Below, in pieces: positions 6,888 to 14,325 of a stretch of 15,821 nt of DNA. The stretch spans positions 1-15,821 of the forward strand of contig CAMPIL010000032.1 of NCBI GenBank assembly GCA_946886375.1. The letters are read 5' to 3'. A program made the translations under genes and the position numbers. Origin of the DNA: an uncultured Phycisphaerales bacterium (GTDB lineage Bacteria > Planctomycetota > Phycisphaerae > Phycisphaerales > SM1A02). Below the pieces are notes generated by a model. It had not been told where the DNA came from. It did not search any database and saw nothing but the letters and a program-made list of their open reading frames with translations. How positions within the stretch are numbered: the first letter of the stretch is position 1; the number at the start of each line of letters is the position of its first letter.

Positions 6888-8123
6888 ATGAGCCATATCG
6901 AGACGTTCCAACTGGACTGCGGCATGCCGCTGGTCGTCGAACCGGTTCCCAACGTGGATTCCGTGGCGTTGAACTGGGTGCTGCCTGCGGGCTCAGCCAC
7001 AGATCCGGTTGAGGGCGACGGCTACGCCGCGCTGTTGTGCGAATTGATTCAGCGCGGGGCCTGCGGCCTCAGCAGTCGCGAACACAGCGACGCCTTGGAT
7101 CGCCTTGGCGTGCAGCGCGGCGCCGATGTGCAGACGCACCACATGCGCGTGGACGCGACCTTGGTCGGCTCGCGACTTGCCGACGCCCTGCCGCTTATCG
7201 TGGGCATGGTGCGCTCGCCGGCGCTTCCGGCCGATGCGCTGGACGCGGTGCGCAGTCTTGCGCTTCAATCGCTTGATTCGCTGAACGATGAACCCCAGCA
7301 CCGTGTGATGCTGCGCGTGCGCGAGCGGCATTACGCTCCGCCGTTCAACCGCCACGGATATGGCGAGCGGAACGTGCTGGAAAGCGCGACGATCGATGCG
7401 TTGCGTGAATCGTGGCAGCGGCGATTCCGGCCGGGTGGATCGATCATGGGTGTCGCGGGCGCGGTGAATCCCCGCCAAGTTGCCGACCAACTGAATCGCC
7501 TGCTTGAGGGCTGGTCAGGCGTGGGACCGGACCCGCAGCCCATCGCGCCGCCGCTACGGGCGTACGAACACATGGAACAGGCCACGGCCCAGGTGCACAT
7601 CGGTCTTGCATTCGATGCGCCTCCGGAACGCGACGCCAGCGCCATGACCGAGCGGCTGGCCATTGGCGTCTTGAGCGGATCGACCAGCGGCCGGCTGTTC
7701 ACCGAGGTTCGCCAGAAGCGAGCGCTGTGCTACAGCGTGGGCGCTTCATACCGCGCGGGGCGCGACACCGGCATGATCTCCCTGTACGCGGGCACCACGC
7801 CCGAACGAGCGCAGGAAACCCTGGACGTGTGCGGCGAGGAAATCCACCGCATGAAATCTGGCGTGACGCAGGCGGAGTTCCATCGCGCGGTGATCGGTCT
7901 CAAGGCCCATCAGATCATGCAGGGAGAATCCACGCACGCCCGGGCCGGCGCGCTGGTGTATGACCAGTTCCGCCTCGGCCGGGCTCGCACGCTGGACGAA
8001 GTCTCCCAGCAGATCGACGCCATTACCATTGAACAACTCAACCGCTACATCGCAAAGCGGGAGTTCGGCGACGTCACGGTGGTGTCGATCGGTCCCGCCG
8101 CCTTGACGCCGCCCAAGCCGTGA
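6888..8123 (+). CDS. M16-family (insulinase-like) peptidase homologue, zinc motif lost
   Basis: Protein of 411 residues with the two-domain layout of M16B peptidases and mitochondrial-processing-peptidase-like proteins. The N-terminal domain has the normal frame around the active site (VLPAGSATDP, then GYAALLCELIQRG at 45-57), but the zinc motif HxxEH is replaced by Ala-Leu-Leu-Cys-Glu at 48-52. Catalysis is therefore not expected. The C-terminal domain keeps the substrate-binding Arg/Tyr pair of the family (Arg275 and Tyr282 in VRQKRALCYSVG). Such inactive members usually partner an active M16 subunit, often encoded next door, but none is in this window. There is no signal peptide, so it is probably cytoplasmic. 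The start is supported by the close TATGAT box and by the family beginning; no SD is present. Confidence 0.88.
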   Translation: MSHIETFQLDCGMPLVVEPVPNVDSVALNWVLPAGSATDPVEGDGYAALLCELIQRGACGLSSREHSDALDRLGVQRGADVQTHHMRVDATLVGSRLADALPLIVGMVRSPALPADALDAVRSLALQSLDSLNDEPQHRVMLRVRERHYAPPFNRHGYGERNVLESATIDALRESWQRRFRPGGSIMGVAGAVNPRQVADQLNRLLEGWSGVGPDPQPIAPPLRAYEHMEQATAQVHIGLAFDAPPERDASAMTERLAIGVLSGSTSGRLFTEVRQKRALCYSVGASYRAGRDTGMISLYAGTTPERAQETLDVCGEEIHRMKSGVTQAEFHRAVIGLKAHQIMQGESTHARAGALVYDQFRLGRARTLDEVSQQIDAITIEQLNRYIAKREFGDVTVVSIGPAALTPPKP

Positions 8124-8162
8124 ACCGTCAGAGGCGTCGTGGCGTTCGCGTCGATGGGCGTT

Positions 8163-8168
8163 TATCAT
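8163..8168 (+). promoter_or_regulatory. -10 box of a probable leaderless transcript (83-residue gene)
   Basis: TATCAT ends six bases before the ATG at 8175, with no SD between. This repeats the arrangement seen before the M16 gene. Confidence 0.45.
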
Positions 8169-8174
8169 CCGCCC

Positions 8175-8426
8175 ATGGCTCTTGAGACCACGCTTCACCA
8201 GCCCGGCCGCCGTGTCCGCGTCACGCAGCAACTCGCGCAGCGCGACCGCGTGTGGACCAACACCGTTGAAGGCGTCATCACGCGCTACCAGCAGAGCAAG
8301 ACTGGATCATGGTTCGCCCACGCCAAGGACGACACGCTCTGGCTGGATCGGCTGGAAATTCGACTGGACGACGGCGAACTGGTCGCGCTGAATCTCGATC
8401 AGTACACCGTGATTCAAGAGGTGTGA
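8175..8426 (+). CDS. Small conserved hypothetical protein
   Basis: Protein of 83 residues, function unknown. The alternating pattern (GRRVRVTQQ, VWTNTVEGVITRYQQSKTGSWFAH, DTLWLDRLEIRLDDGELVALNLD) suggests a small beta-barrel with five or six strands, perhaps SH3- or OB-like. I recall similar short proteins from other planctomycetes, but I do not know a named family. No membrane segment or signal is present. The ATG at 8175 is chosen over upstream in-frame ATGs at 8139 and 8154 because the conserved pattern begins just after it and a TATCAT box lies at leaderless distance. It starts 51 bases after the M16 stop, so it may also be read through from that gene. Confidence 0.7.
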   Translation: MALETTLHQPGRRVRVTQQLAQRDRVWTNTVEGVITRYQQSKTGSWFAHAKDDTLWLDRLEIRLDDGELVALNLDQYTVIQEV

Positions 8427-8479
8427 CATTCACCGCTGACGCGCGGAGATTGGGCGATAAGAGCGAGAAGATCGCCGCT

Positions 8480-8977
8480 TCATCGCTTGATTTTCATCGA
8501 TGCGTCCAGTTTCTGCCCGTCCATTGAAACGAAGAACGCGTTGAGCTGCGGGGCTTGCGGGAACAGTTGCCGGTCCAGTTCCAGGCGGAAGAGGTAGGTT
8601 CGCGTCACGACGTCGAATTGCCGCTGGTTGAGCATCGGATCGCGCAGGTCCTGATTCCAGATTTCCACGATGTTCGGAACGCTCTGCGAGGGCGCGGTTT
8701 CCACCAGTTCAAGCGCAAGGTGGCCGACGGCCTTGGAGGTGACGCCTTGGGCGTCGAGAAACTCGATGCGGGTTTCCACGATCATGCGGCCGGTGGACTC
8801 ATCGGTGGTGACGCGCGTCAGCGGATGAATGCGCATGCGCGTGGGCCAGAAGGGCCAGATGCCGGGTGTGTCGCTGAAGGCCGGCCGATTGCCCGCGCCG
8901 GCTCCGCCCTGAGGCCCCGCGCAGGACACCAGACCCGCCAGAACCAGCACAAGCAGCACTCGCACGCAGATGCGCAT
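8480..8977 (-). CDS. Lipoprotein of unknown function
   Basis: Predicted lipoprotein of 165 residues. The N-terminus has two Arg residues, a hydrophobic stretch (VLLVLVLAGLVS) and a lipobox LVSC with Cys19 as the lipidation site. A Gly/Ala-rich linker follows. The mature domain (about 45-165) is rich in beta-strand patterns: GRMIVETRIEFLDAQG, VGHLALELVE, YLFRLELD, NAFFVSMDG. It resembles planctomycete lipoproteins I cannot name. It is convergent with the 83-residue gene. The start has no SD; TATCCT on the minus strand (8984-8989) ends six bases before the ATG, a third likely leaderless arrangement. Confidence 0.8.
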   Translation of the reverse strand: MRICVRVLLVLVLAGLVSCAGPQGGAGAGNRPAFSDTPGIWPFWPTRMRIHPLTRVTTDESTGRMIVETRIEFLDAQGVTSKAVGHLALELVETAPSQSVPNIVEIWNQDLRDPMLNQRQFDVVTRTYLFRLELDRQLFPQAPQLNAFFVSMDGQKLDASMKIKR

Positions 8978-8983
8978 GTGGTG

Positions 8984-8989
8984 AGGATA
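8984..8989 (-). promoter_or_regulatory. Possible -10 box of a leaderless transcript (lipoprotein gene)
   Basis: On the minus strand TATCCT matches the -10 consensus at four of six positions and ends six bases before the lipoprotein ATG, with no SD between. Confidence 0.3.
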
Positions 8990-9008
8990 TCGCCAAAGAC
9001 CGGGCCAG

Positions 9009-9284
9009 TCACAGTCTGCCAGCCGATGGTTTCTGCTGCAGGATCGTCGATGCCAGTTCGATCATCTGCCGCTGCGTCTGCTCCAGGGTGACGATGGCGC
9101 GGGTGTTGTCGCGCACCACGTTGAGCAGGGCGTCCAGCGCCTGTTCCTGCCCGGTGAGTTTGCGATGGGCCTCGCTCAAATGGCGGTCACGGGCCGCGGC
9201 ATGACGGCGCTCAGCGATCCAAAGCAATCCGATTAGACCCGCCGCGCCGAACTGCGAGACAAGTTGAAGCGCTTCACCTGACAT
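9009..9284 (-). CDS. Small membrane protein, holin-like topology
   Basis: Protein of 91 residues with one N-terminal hydrophobic helix (about 4-24, ALQLVSQFGAAGLIGLLWIA), a basic turn (ERRHAAARDRH) and a long amphipathic, probably coiled-coil tail (about 40-82). This layout is like BhlA/UviB-type phage holins and related phage membrane proteins, but the sequence match is too weak to name a family. The ATG at 9284 is preferred over the GTG at 9290 because AGAGGTGATC directly precedes it. It lies downstream of the major capsid gene on the same strand, about 290 bases away and beyond a hairpin, so it may belong to the phage cassette or be a separate host gene. The lipoprotein gene follows 31 bases downstream. 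Confidence 0.7.
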   Translation of the reverse strand: MSGEALQLVSQFGAAGLIGLLWIAERRHAAARDRHLSEAHRKLTGQEQALDALLNVVRDNTRAIVTLEQTQRQMIELASTILQQKPSAGRL

Positions 9285-9518
9285 GATCACCTCTCAAGAG
9301 TGCATGCTTCGTCGCGAACCGTGTGTAGGGGAAGGTTCTTTACACGTGCCGATACGTCTTTGGTTTGCGGACGCAATCGCGCCCCTATCGGTGTCTCGCG
9401 CTGGCAGCATGTCGGCGACCGATATGTCTATTTGTACCCACAAAGGAGCAGATGGGTGTGCGGGGTTCGTCCAACTTGGGCAGTTCAAAAGTTCAATGTG
9501 AACGTTGTCTGGGTCAAA

Positions 9519-9548
9519 CCGGCCGGCGCACTTTCGAGCGCCGACCGG
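9519..9548 (-). terminator. Hairpin downstream of the major capsid gene
   Basis: Eleven-base-pair stem with one mismatch (CCGGCCGGCGC with GCGCCGACCGG) around an eight-base loop, 25 bases after the capsid stop on the minus strand and followed by TTTG. Its position suits a terminator or attenuator between the capsid and the holin-like gene. The U-tract is short. Confidence 0.45.
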
Positions 9549-9573
9549 CGGTGGGAGGAGCAAGGTCGATTCA

Positions 9574-10749
9574 TCAGTCGCTGATCGCGGCCAGATCGCG
9601 GATCACCGCATGGGCGTTCTCGTTGCGGAACTCCAGCGTGTATTCGCCAATCACCTGACCGCTATCGCTGTCGCCGGTCGAAGCCAGCGGCTTGAAGTGG
9701 AAACTGCGGCCGCTCAGGGGCAGCACGGCGATGCGCGAACTGTCCAGCAGCAGCACCGCGTCAGGCGGAACCCAGCGGCACAGCACCACGCGGCACACGC
9801 CGTAATCCGATTCGTACACATCCACCATCGAACTGAACTCGGTGGTGTTCTGCGCGAAGCGCTGGCTGGCGGCGATAAAGCCGTTGATGCGCCGCTTCTG
9901 ATACCCGCCGCACACGATGGTGTCGATGCGCCCGGAGGACTGCTCCCACACCGCCCGCAACGCGGCATTGAGCAGCGTTTCATTGAGTTGATTGCCGTTG
10001 ACGCCCTCGCCCGCCGGGAGCGGCGCGGCGTCGGGCTGGAAGATGTTGGTGGTGATCGACGCGAGGATGCCGCGCATCGTGCGGCGGATGGCGCTGGAGC
10101 CCTGCGGGTTGGCCTGCGGCGCGATGCCGTTGATCACGCAGTTTTCAAGATCGCGCAGCAGTTCGCGCAGACGCTCCTGCTTCTGATAGTCCAGTTCATC
10201 CTGCAGGCCGATGGACTGCGAGGCGAGTTGGCTGCCGGAGACTTCCACCGAGGCGGTGAAAATCTGCGTGTAGTTCTGCTTGCGCACGCGGCTGGTGAAA
10301 CGTGCGGTGGGCGCATCATCGCCTTCCAGCGCGGCGTTGCCGATGATGTTGATCACATCGCCGTCCTGAATGGTGGCGCTGGTCGATCCGCCGTAGTTGC
10401 GGGTGACGGTGAGGTCGTCGCCATTGATCGCGGTGACGAGCATGATTTCGGGCTTGCCCGCGAGCATGATCTGATCGCCGACCTGGAAGCGGTCGCCGTT
10501 GGCGACGGTGAACTCGGTCAGCGTGGTGGGATTGGTCAGGTCGTCATCGTCGACAGCGTCGGCGTTGGGCAGCAGAGTGTCTTCCAGCCACTCGTGAATG
10601 GTGCTGGTGGCGGCCCGCTGCGCATCGCCAAGGTGATCCAGCAGCGCGGTTTCGTGAGGACTGACCAGGCCGATGACGTCGCTGACGTCCTCGGCGATTT
10701 CCGGCAACGTGGCGCCGGCGGTGTACGTGGCTTTTCCGGTGAAAGGCAT
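9574..10749 (-). CDS. Phage major capsid protein, SU10/DUF5309-like (HK97 fold)
   Basis: Structural protein of 391 residues that would form the shell of a phage-type head. The family pattern is recognisable: IHEWLEDTL near 51-59, a beta-rich insertion of about residues 75-140 (GDRFQVGDQIMLAG, DDLTVTRNYGG), then NYTQIFTASVEVSGSQ (159-174). Next come the long spine-helix region DYQKQERLRELLRDLENCVING and the C-terminal GEYTLEFRNENAHAVIRDL (368-386). The frame is complete and undamaged. GGAG lies six bases before the ATG at 10749; an in-frame TTG at 10761 is unsupported. It follows the scaffold gene by 70 bases, the standard head-gene order. No prohead protease gene is nearby, which is unusual unless maturation is protease-independent. 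Confidence 0.88.
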   Translation of the reverse strand: MPFTGKATYTAGATLPEIAEDVSDVIGLVSPHETALLDHLGDAQRAATSTIHEWLEDTLLPNADAVDDDDLTNPTTLTEFTVANGDRFQVGDQIMLAGKPEIMLVTAINGDDLTVTRNYGGSTSATIQDGDVINIIGNAALEGDDAPTARFTSRVRKQNYTQIFTASVEVSGSQLASQSIGLQDELDYQKQERLRELLRDLENCVINGIAPQANPQGSSAIRRTMRGILASITTNIFQPDAAPLPAGEGVNGNQLNETLLNAALRAVWEQSSGRIDTIVCGGYQKRRINGFIAASQRFAQNTTEFSSMVDVYESDYGVCRVVLCRWVPPDAVLLLDSSRIAVLPLSGRSFHFKPLASTGDSDSGQVIGEYTLEFRNENAHAVIRDLAAISD

Positions 10750-10819
10750 GAGAGACTCCAAATTGAAAAGTTGATGTCGAGTGTTGAAGACAAAAGAAAA
10801 CGGAAAGGGAAACGGCGAC

Positions 10820-11500
10820 TTACGCGCGTCGCTTCAATCGGAGATAGCGCAGCAGGTCAATGCGTTTGCCGGTATGCAGCGCATCGATGGCCGCGTCGTC
10901 GAGCGCTTCGGCATGCGGCGTCTGGGAGGCGGCAACACGAGCGCTCATGACGCCGCTGGATGCGAACGGCCGTGATTGGCGGAACAGGTAGGGCTTGCGC
11001 CGTTGAAGTTCGTGCACCAGCGCAGCGATCTCGGCGTCTGTCGGTCGCGTAGTGCGTTCCGTGCCGAGAGTTTCTCGCTCGATGAGCGCATGCGCCGCGT
11101 CCAGGTCCAGCACCCTGGCCTTGATCAAGGCGCGATCAATCACCTGCCGCCGCTGCAGGTCGTCGATGGTTTGATCCTTCTCCGCCAGCAATTTCTCGCG
11201 CGCAGCGAGATCGAGCCTGGCGCTTTCAAGGTCTTTCTCCGCGCTCTGGGCGCGCTTGCGATACCGCTTGGCGTCAGCCAGCAAATCGGGCCGTGCCGCG
11301 GCGGAGGATCGGCGGCTTTCGTCCGCGGGCGGCATGTTCGGATCAGACGCGGCACCGCTCTGTGCCTGAAAGCCATCGACGGTGGGCGACGCGTCCTCAA
11401 TTCCCGCAAACGTGGAATTGGCGTGATCCGTCTCAACCCCGTGGGAGTGAACGGCGGCTTGTTCCGGCGCGCTGGAAGGATTCTGTTCGAGTTCAGTCAT
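10820..11500 (-). CDS. Phage capsid scaffolding protein
   Basis: Protein of 226 residues expected to guide assembly of the capsid shell. The N-terminal third is polar and probably disordered. Residues about 72-120 form a strongly charged heptad-like helix (ADAKRYRKRAQSAEKDLESA, then AREKLLAEKDQTIDDLQRR). A second helical part ends in ELQRRKPYLFRQ (164-175), a motif often seen in phage head scaffolds. The C-terminus is basic (KRIDLLRYLRLKRRA), as in scaffolds that bind the capsid protein through a short basic helix. The start at 11500 is set by GGAG six bases upstream. Assignment rests on composition, helix pattern and position between portal and capsid genes rather than on a sequence match, so it is less certain than its neighbours. 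Confidence 0.75.
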   Translation of the reverse strand: MTELEQNPSSAPEQAAVHSHGVETDHANSTFAGIEDASPTVDGFQAQSGAASDPNMPPADESRRSSAAARPDLLADAKRYRKRAQSAEKDLESARLDLAAREKLLAEKDQTIDDLQRRQVIDRALIKARVLDLDAAHALIERETLGTERTTRPTDAEIAALVHELQRRKPYLFRQSRPFASSGVMSARVAASQTPHAEALDDAAIDALHTGKRIDLLRYLRLKRRA

Positions 11501-11778
11501 GATGTGCTCCGGCTGTTGAGAATCAGGAACGAGGCGCTTGAGGTGTGGGTGCGAGACGGGCGGAAGTCTCAAAGGCTCGCGCTCTGCCGCGCTGTCTGTG
11601 ATGGCGTTGTTCGTTCCAACGGGTTATGACGAAAAGTCGTTTCATGGGGTGGCGAGCTGCAGTGCGGCGCGGTGCGGCTCTCGAGTTGGGATTCGTCGTG
11701 TTGGATGCGCCAGTCACAAGCGATCGACCTGCGATGAGAACCGCCGGCCTCGCGTCTGCCTCGACGCAATACAACGGG
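11501..11778. other. Portal-scaffold gap with decayed-looking sequence
   Basis: This gap of 278 bases is unusually long for packed phage head genes. It contains one copy of the repeat described below. Open frames on the minus strand cross it in two frames (including one of 83 codons), but none has a ribosome site or recognisable domain. In other head modules a protease or Mu F-like gene may sit here, and none is visible. Confidence 0.5.
11617..11648. repeat. Direct repeat, copy 1 (portal 3'-end-like)
   Basis: Twenty-six bases (11617-11642, beginning CAACGGGTTATGACG and ending GTCGTTT) are identical to the copy at 11772, followed by one mismatch and five further matches. Read on the minus strand in the frame of the portal end, this copy gives Pro-stop-Asn-Asp-Phe-Ser-Ser-stop, so it looks like a duplicate of the portal's last codons. 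Confidence 0.85.
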
Positions 11779-11803
11779 TTATGACGAAAAGTCGTTTGAT
11801 GGG
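11772..11803. repeat. Direct repeat, copy 2 (overlaps portal stop)
   Basis: Second copy of the 26-base direct repeat (11772-11797) plus the mismatch and ATGGG. It covers the last six portal codons (Ser-Asn-Asp-Phe-Ser-Ser), the TAA stop and seven bases beyond. The copies are 155 bases apart, start to start. Confidence 0.85.
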
Positions 11804-13410
11804 CGGGAACCGGTCATCGGCGGCACGGGCGCGGCGGCGATGCCGGCGGCGGCGTCGGTGGCGTCAACGTGTTTCTCTTGTGCGTCGTGTTGCGGGTCGG
11901 GGTAGCCCAGTTCCGCGCGAAGCACGCTGGCGGGCACGCCCAGTTGGGCTTTGCGCAGCGCGTCTTCGATCCGCCGCGATTCATCCGCCGGCAGCGGGTC
12001 GGCCCAGGCAATCTCCACGCGTCGCTCGCGCGGCTCGGTGCGATACACGCCATACACATCCAGCGCGTGCAGGATCAATTCGCACAACTGCCGCATCCCC
12101 GTGCCGTAGGTGATGCGCTTGCGTTTGATCTTGGCGATTGTTCCCATCAGGCTGATGCGCAGCGCGTTCTCCGAAGTGAGGTTGCCGACGCGTGCCTTGA
12201 TGTGTCCTGCGGCGGCGGGCGTGACGCCGCTGGCGCGGTCCAGCGCCTCGCGCAGGTCTTCCAGGTGCTGGCGTTCGCTCGGGCTATCCGCGTCGCCGCC
12301 AAAGGCCTCGATCGACGCGTCCAGATTCTCCGTGCCCCACATCTGTCCCGGGCCGACCGGACGGTCGGTGAAGTCCTCAATGCCCTTGCCCAGCCACATG
12401 CGAAACGACTGCATCGTCACGCGATTGGCCCGGTCCGAAAGGCGCGTGTTCAATTCATCCTGCAGCGGAATCAACGGCTCCACATCGCTGATGCCTTCAT
12501 AGTGCAAGGGCTGGCTGAGATTTTGAATGTGCACGATCGGCAATCGGCCAAGGCGATTGATCGATTCCATCACCAGTTCGCCGTCTTCATAGCGCTGGAT
12601 GGACATCGCGCTGATGATTTCAGTGATCGTGACGGTCGCGCGGCGCGAAGCATTCATGCGCGAGCCCGCGGCACAGCTGTTCGAGGCGCGACGTATCGAC
12701 CGCGCCAGTTTCGCCAGCCAGCCTTCGGTTTCCACTTCGTTCACCGGCTGCGCGAAATGCAGGATGTACGCGTCCAGCGCGCGATAGTCATCGCGATTGA
12801 GCAACGGAATCGCCCGGGGCGCCTCGACCGTCTCAATGAGCACGTGGGACCGGGCGGCATCCACCAGGTCGTCGAAAGTGGGTTTAGACGCGGCAGCCCC
12901 GGGCGAAGAAATGCGGGAGAGAGATTCCAGTTCAAGCCCCCGGCAATCGAGCATGAAATCAACGTGGCCGTACACCGATCCAACCAGCGCCGCGTTCTGC
13001 CACAGCGCGATCGAGCCGTTGGATTCGATGATCGCATTCAGCAGCGTTTCGATTTCAATTCGCCGCGCGCCCTGGGCCTGGCTGATGATGCGCGGCGGGG
13101 CGGGGAACATGAAATCCACCAGCGTGTGTATGCGCCAGGCGATGTCGTTTTCAATGACCTGCTCGCGGCGGAAGCGCGGCTCGGGCTGCAACTGCGTGTT
13201 CGGGCCGCGCAGCCGCGCGGGCAGTCCCACGCGCTGGTCCGGCACGTCGGTGGACCCGCCTGTGGAATCCGGCTCGGCCAGAGCGTTGCGATAATAGCGC
13301 CACAGCCGAAGCAGCCGCGGCAGCGTGGCCGATTCATGCTCCTGGATCAGCAACTCCAGCAACGCATCGTCGAGCGAAATGGATTCAAACGGGGCAAGGG
13401 CGTAGGTCAC
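11779..13410 (-). CDS. Phage portal protein, SPP1 Gp6-like
   Basis: Predicted portal of 543 residues, the ring through which DNA enters and leaves a phage head. Typical portal features appear in order: an N-terminal helical part, a stretch resembling the stem and wing (IVHIQNLSQPLHYEG, then LQDELNTRLSDRANRVTMQ at about 316-334), ASGVTPAAAGH with NLTSENALRISL (about 393-420), and IAWADPLPADESRRIEDALR with GVPASVLRAELGY near the C-terminus. The frame is intact. I prefer the GTG at 13410 because GGAG lies seven bases upstream, as in the other head genes; ATG at 13431 and GTG at 13434 are in-frame alternatives with weak sites. No terminase gene lies upstream, where it would be expected. Confidence 0.85.
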   Translation of the reverse strand: MTYALAPFESISLDDALLELLIQEHESATLPRLLRLWRYYRNALAEPDSTGGSTDVPDQRVGLPARLRGPNTQLQPEPRFRREQVIENDIAWRIHTLVDFMFPAPPRIISQAQGARRIEIETLLNAIIESNGSIALWQNAALVGSVYGHVDFMLDCRGLELESLSRISSPGAAASKPTFDDLVDAARSHVLIETVEAPRAIPLLNRDDYRALDAYILHFAQPVNEVETEGWLAKLARSIRRASNSCAAGSRMNASRRATVTITEIISAMSIQRYEDGELVMESINRLGRLPIVHIQNLSQPLHYEGISDVEPLIPLQDELNTRLSDRANRVTMQSFRMWLGKGIEDFTDRPVGPGQMWGTENLDASIEAFGGDADSPSERQHLEDLREALDRASGVTPAAAGHIKARVGNLTSENALRISLMGTIAKIKRKRITYGTGMRQLCELILHALDVYGVYRTEPRERRVEIAWADPLPADESRRIEDALRKAQLGVPASVLRAELGYPDPQHDAQEKHVDATDAAAGIAAAPVPPMTGSRPSNDFSS

Positions 13411-13647
13411 GGCGAATCTCCGGTTCGGCATCACAGGTCCGCCGGCGAAAATCCTCTTCGCCGGGGTTCATGCGCTTACACCCTCGGATCAAAAGAACCT
13501 CCTGCGCGCGCAGCCGCGGCGCAGATCGCCACCAACGCCCGGAGTTTCGGGAGCGATCAACGCACAAAATCACAAGATGAACAGCCGGCGTCCGCGCGGT
13601 CTGCGCGCGCACGGCGTCCGGGTGATTGCATTGTTAGGCGTGCGGAC

Positions 13648-14136
13648 TTACGCGGCGTCGCTGTCGATCAACGCCTTGGGATCGACAAACTCGCCGGTGA
13701 GCGGGCGTTGATCTTCGATTTCATCGCCTTCAGCCAGGTCCTTGGCGACCACGCCCAGCGCGAGCATGACGCTGGCCTGGATGCCGAATTCAACACCGAT
13801 CAGATACGCGCCGTCGATGACCTTGCGGCAATAGCGGCAGAACGCAGGCACGGTGGCGACGGTGACGCTGCTGTCCACCAGTTGCATCTGCCAGAAGTGG
13901 CCGCGCTGGACCGGCTCGTTTGAAAGAAGGCCCACGCCGCCGCGGCTGATGTCTCTGATCTGCACGATGGCGGGCGGCGGCGGATTGGATCCGGCTTCGC
14001 CGGGCCAGAGGCGCGCCTCGCCTCTCACCGGAAAGCGGCGGAAACGCCGCTGCGGTCCTTGCGTTGGTTCCCCCTGCCACGAGTCCAGCTTCCGCAGAGC
14101 GGCTTGGATGTCCATCGGCGCAGTCGATTTCTTCAT
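13648..14136 (-). CDS. PilZ-domain protein
   Basis: Cytoplasmic protein of 162 residues with a PilZ domain, the common receptor for cyclic di-GMP. The two binding motifs are both present: RxxxR in QRRFRRF (Arg30 and Arg34) and DxSxxG in RDISRGGVG (Asp62, Ser64, Gly67). Beta-strand patterns follow (HFWQMQLVDSS, AYLIGVEFG). A short acidic C-terminal tail follows the domain. The ATG at 14136 is used; GGGTGG about four to nine bases upstream is a modest ribosome site, and the frame stays open to 14223. It is on the same strand as the portal gene, about 240 bases upstream of it, and divergent from the amidohydrolase gene. No cyclic di-GMP synthase or hydrolase is in the window, so the output is unknown. 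Confidence 0.87.
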   Translation of the reverse strand: MKKSTAPMDIQAALRKLDSWQGEPTQGPQRRFRRFPVRGEARLWPGEAGSNPPPPAIVQIRDISRGGVGLLSNEPVQRGHFWQMQLVDSSVTVATVPAFCRYCRKVIDGAYLIGVEFGIQASVMLALGVVAKDLAEGDEIEDQRPLTGEFVDPKALIDSDAA

Positions 14137-14299
14137 GTTCCACCCGTCAGTGCAGCCTTCATTGCTCGCTCGACTCCAGCGTCTATGGCCCGGACGTCGC
14201 GGCGAATCCAACCAGCTGTGCATTCCTTATCGGCGATTGCTTGGCCTTCATGCACAATCAAGGCAAGTCCATGCGTGCAGCAGGGGTGGCCGCGTCCGG

Positions 14300-14305
14300 T
14301 ATCAT
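14300..14305 (+). promoter_or_regulatory. Possible -10 box of the amidohydrolase-like gene
   Basis: TATCAT lies 20 bases before the ATG at 14326 and would give a short leader containing the GGAGG at 14316-14320. No convincing -35 element was found. Confidence 0.35.
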
Positions 14306-14325
14306 TGGTTTCAACGGAGGCTGTC

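Noticed and set aside
9491..9503. Short palindrome GTTCA-ATG-TGAAC near the capsid terminator
   Set aside because: Five-base arms are expected by chance, and no second copy or promoter context supports an operator.
9505..10950. Plus-strand open frame of 481 codons opposite the major capsid gene
   Set aside because: It is a shadow of the capsid gene, with low-complexity composition and no domain pattern.
13435..13647. Gap between the portal and PilZ genes examined for a small terminase or attachment site
   Set aside because: Only short frames without motifs are present, and no repeat matching the other side of the cassette was found.
11869..13923. Plus-strand open frame of 684 codons opposite the portal gene
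   Set aside because: It is antisense to the portal and partly to the PilZ gene, both of which have clear family motifs. Its composition (Arg, His, Gln, Ala rich) is that of a GC-rich shadow frame, with no recognisable domain.
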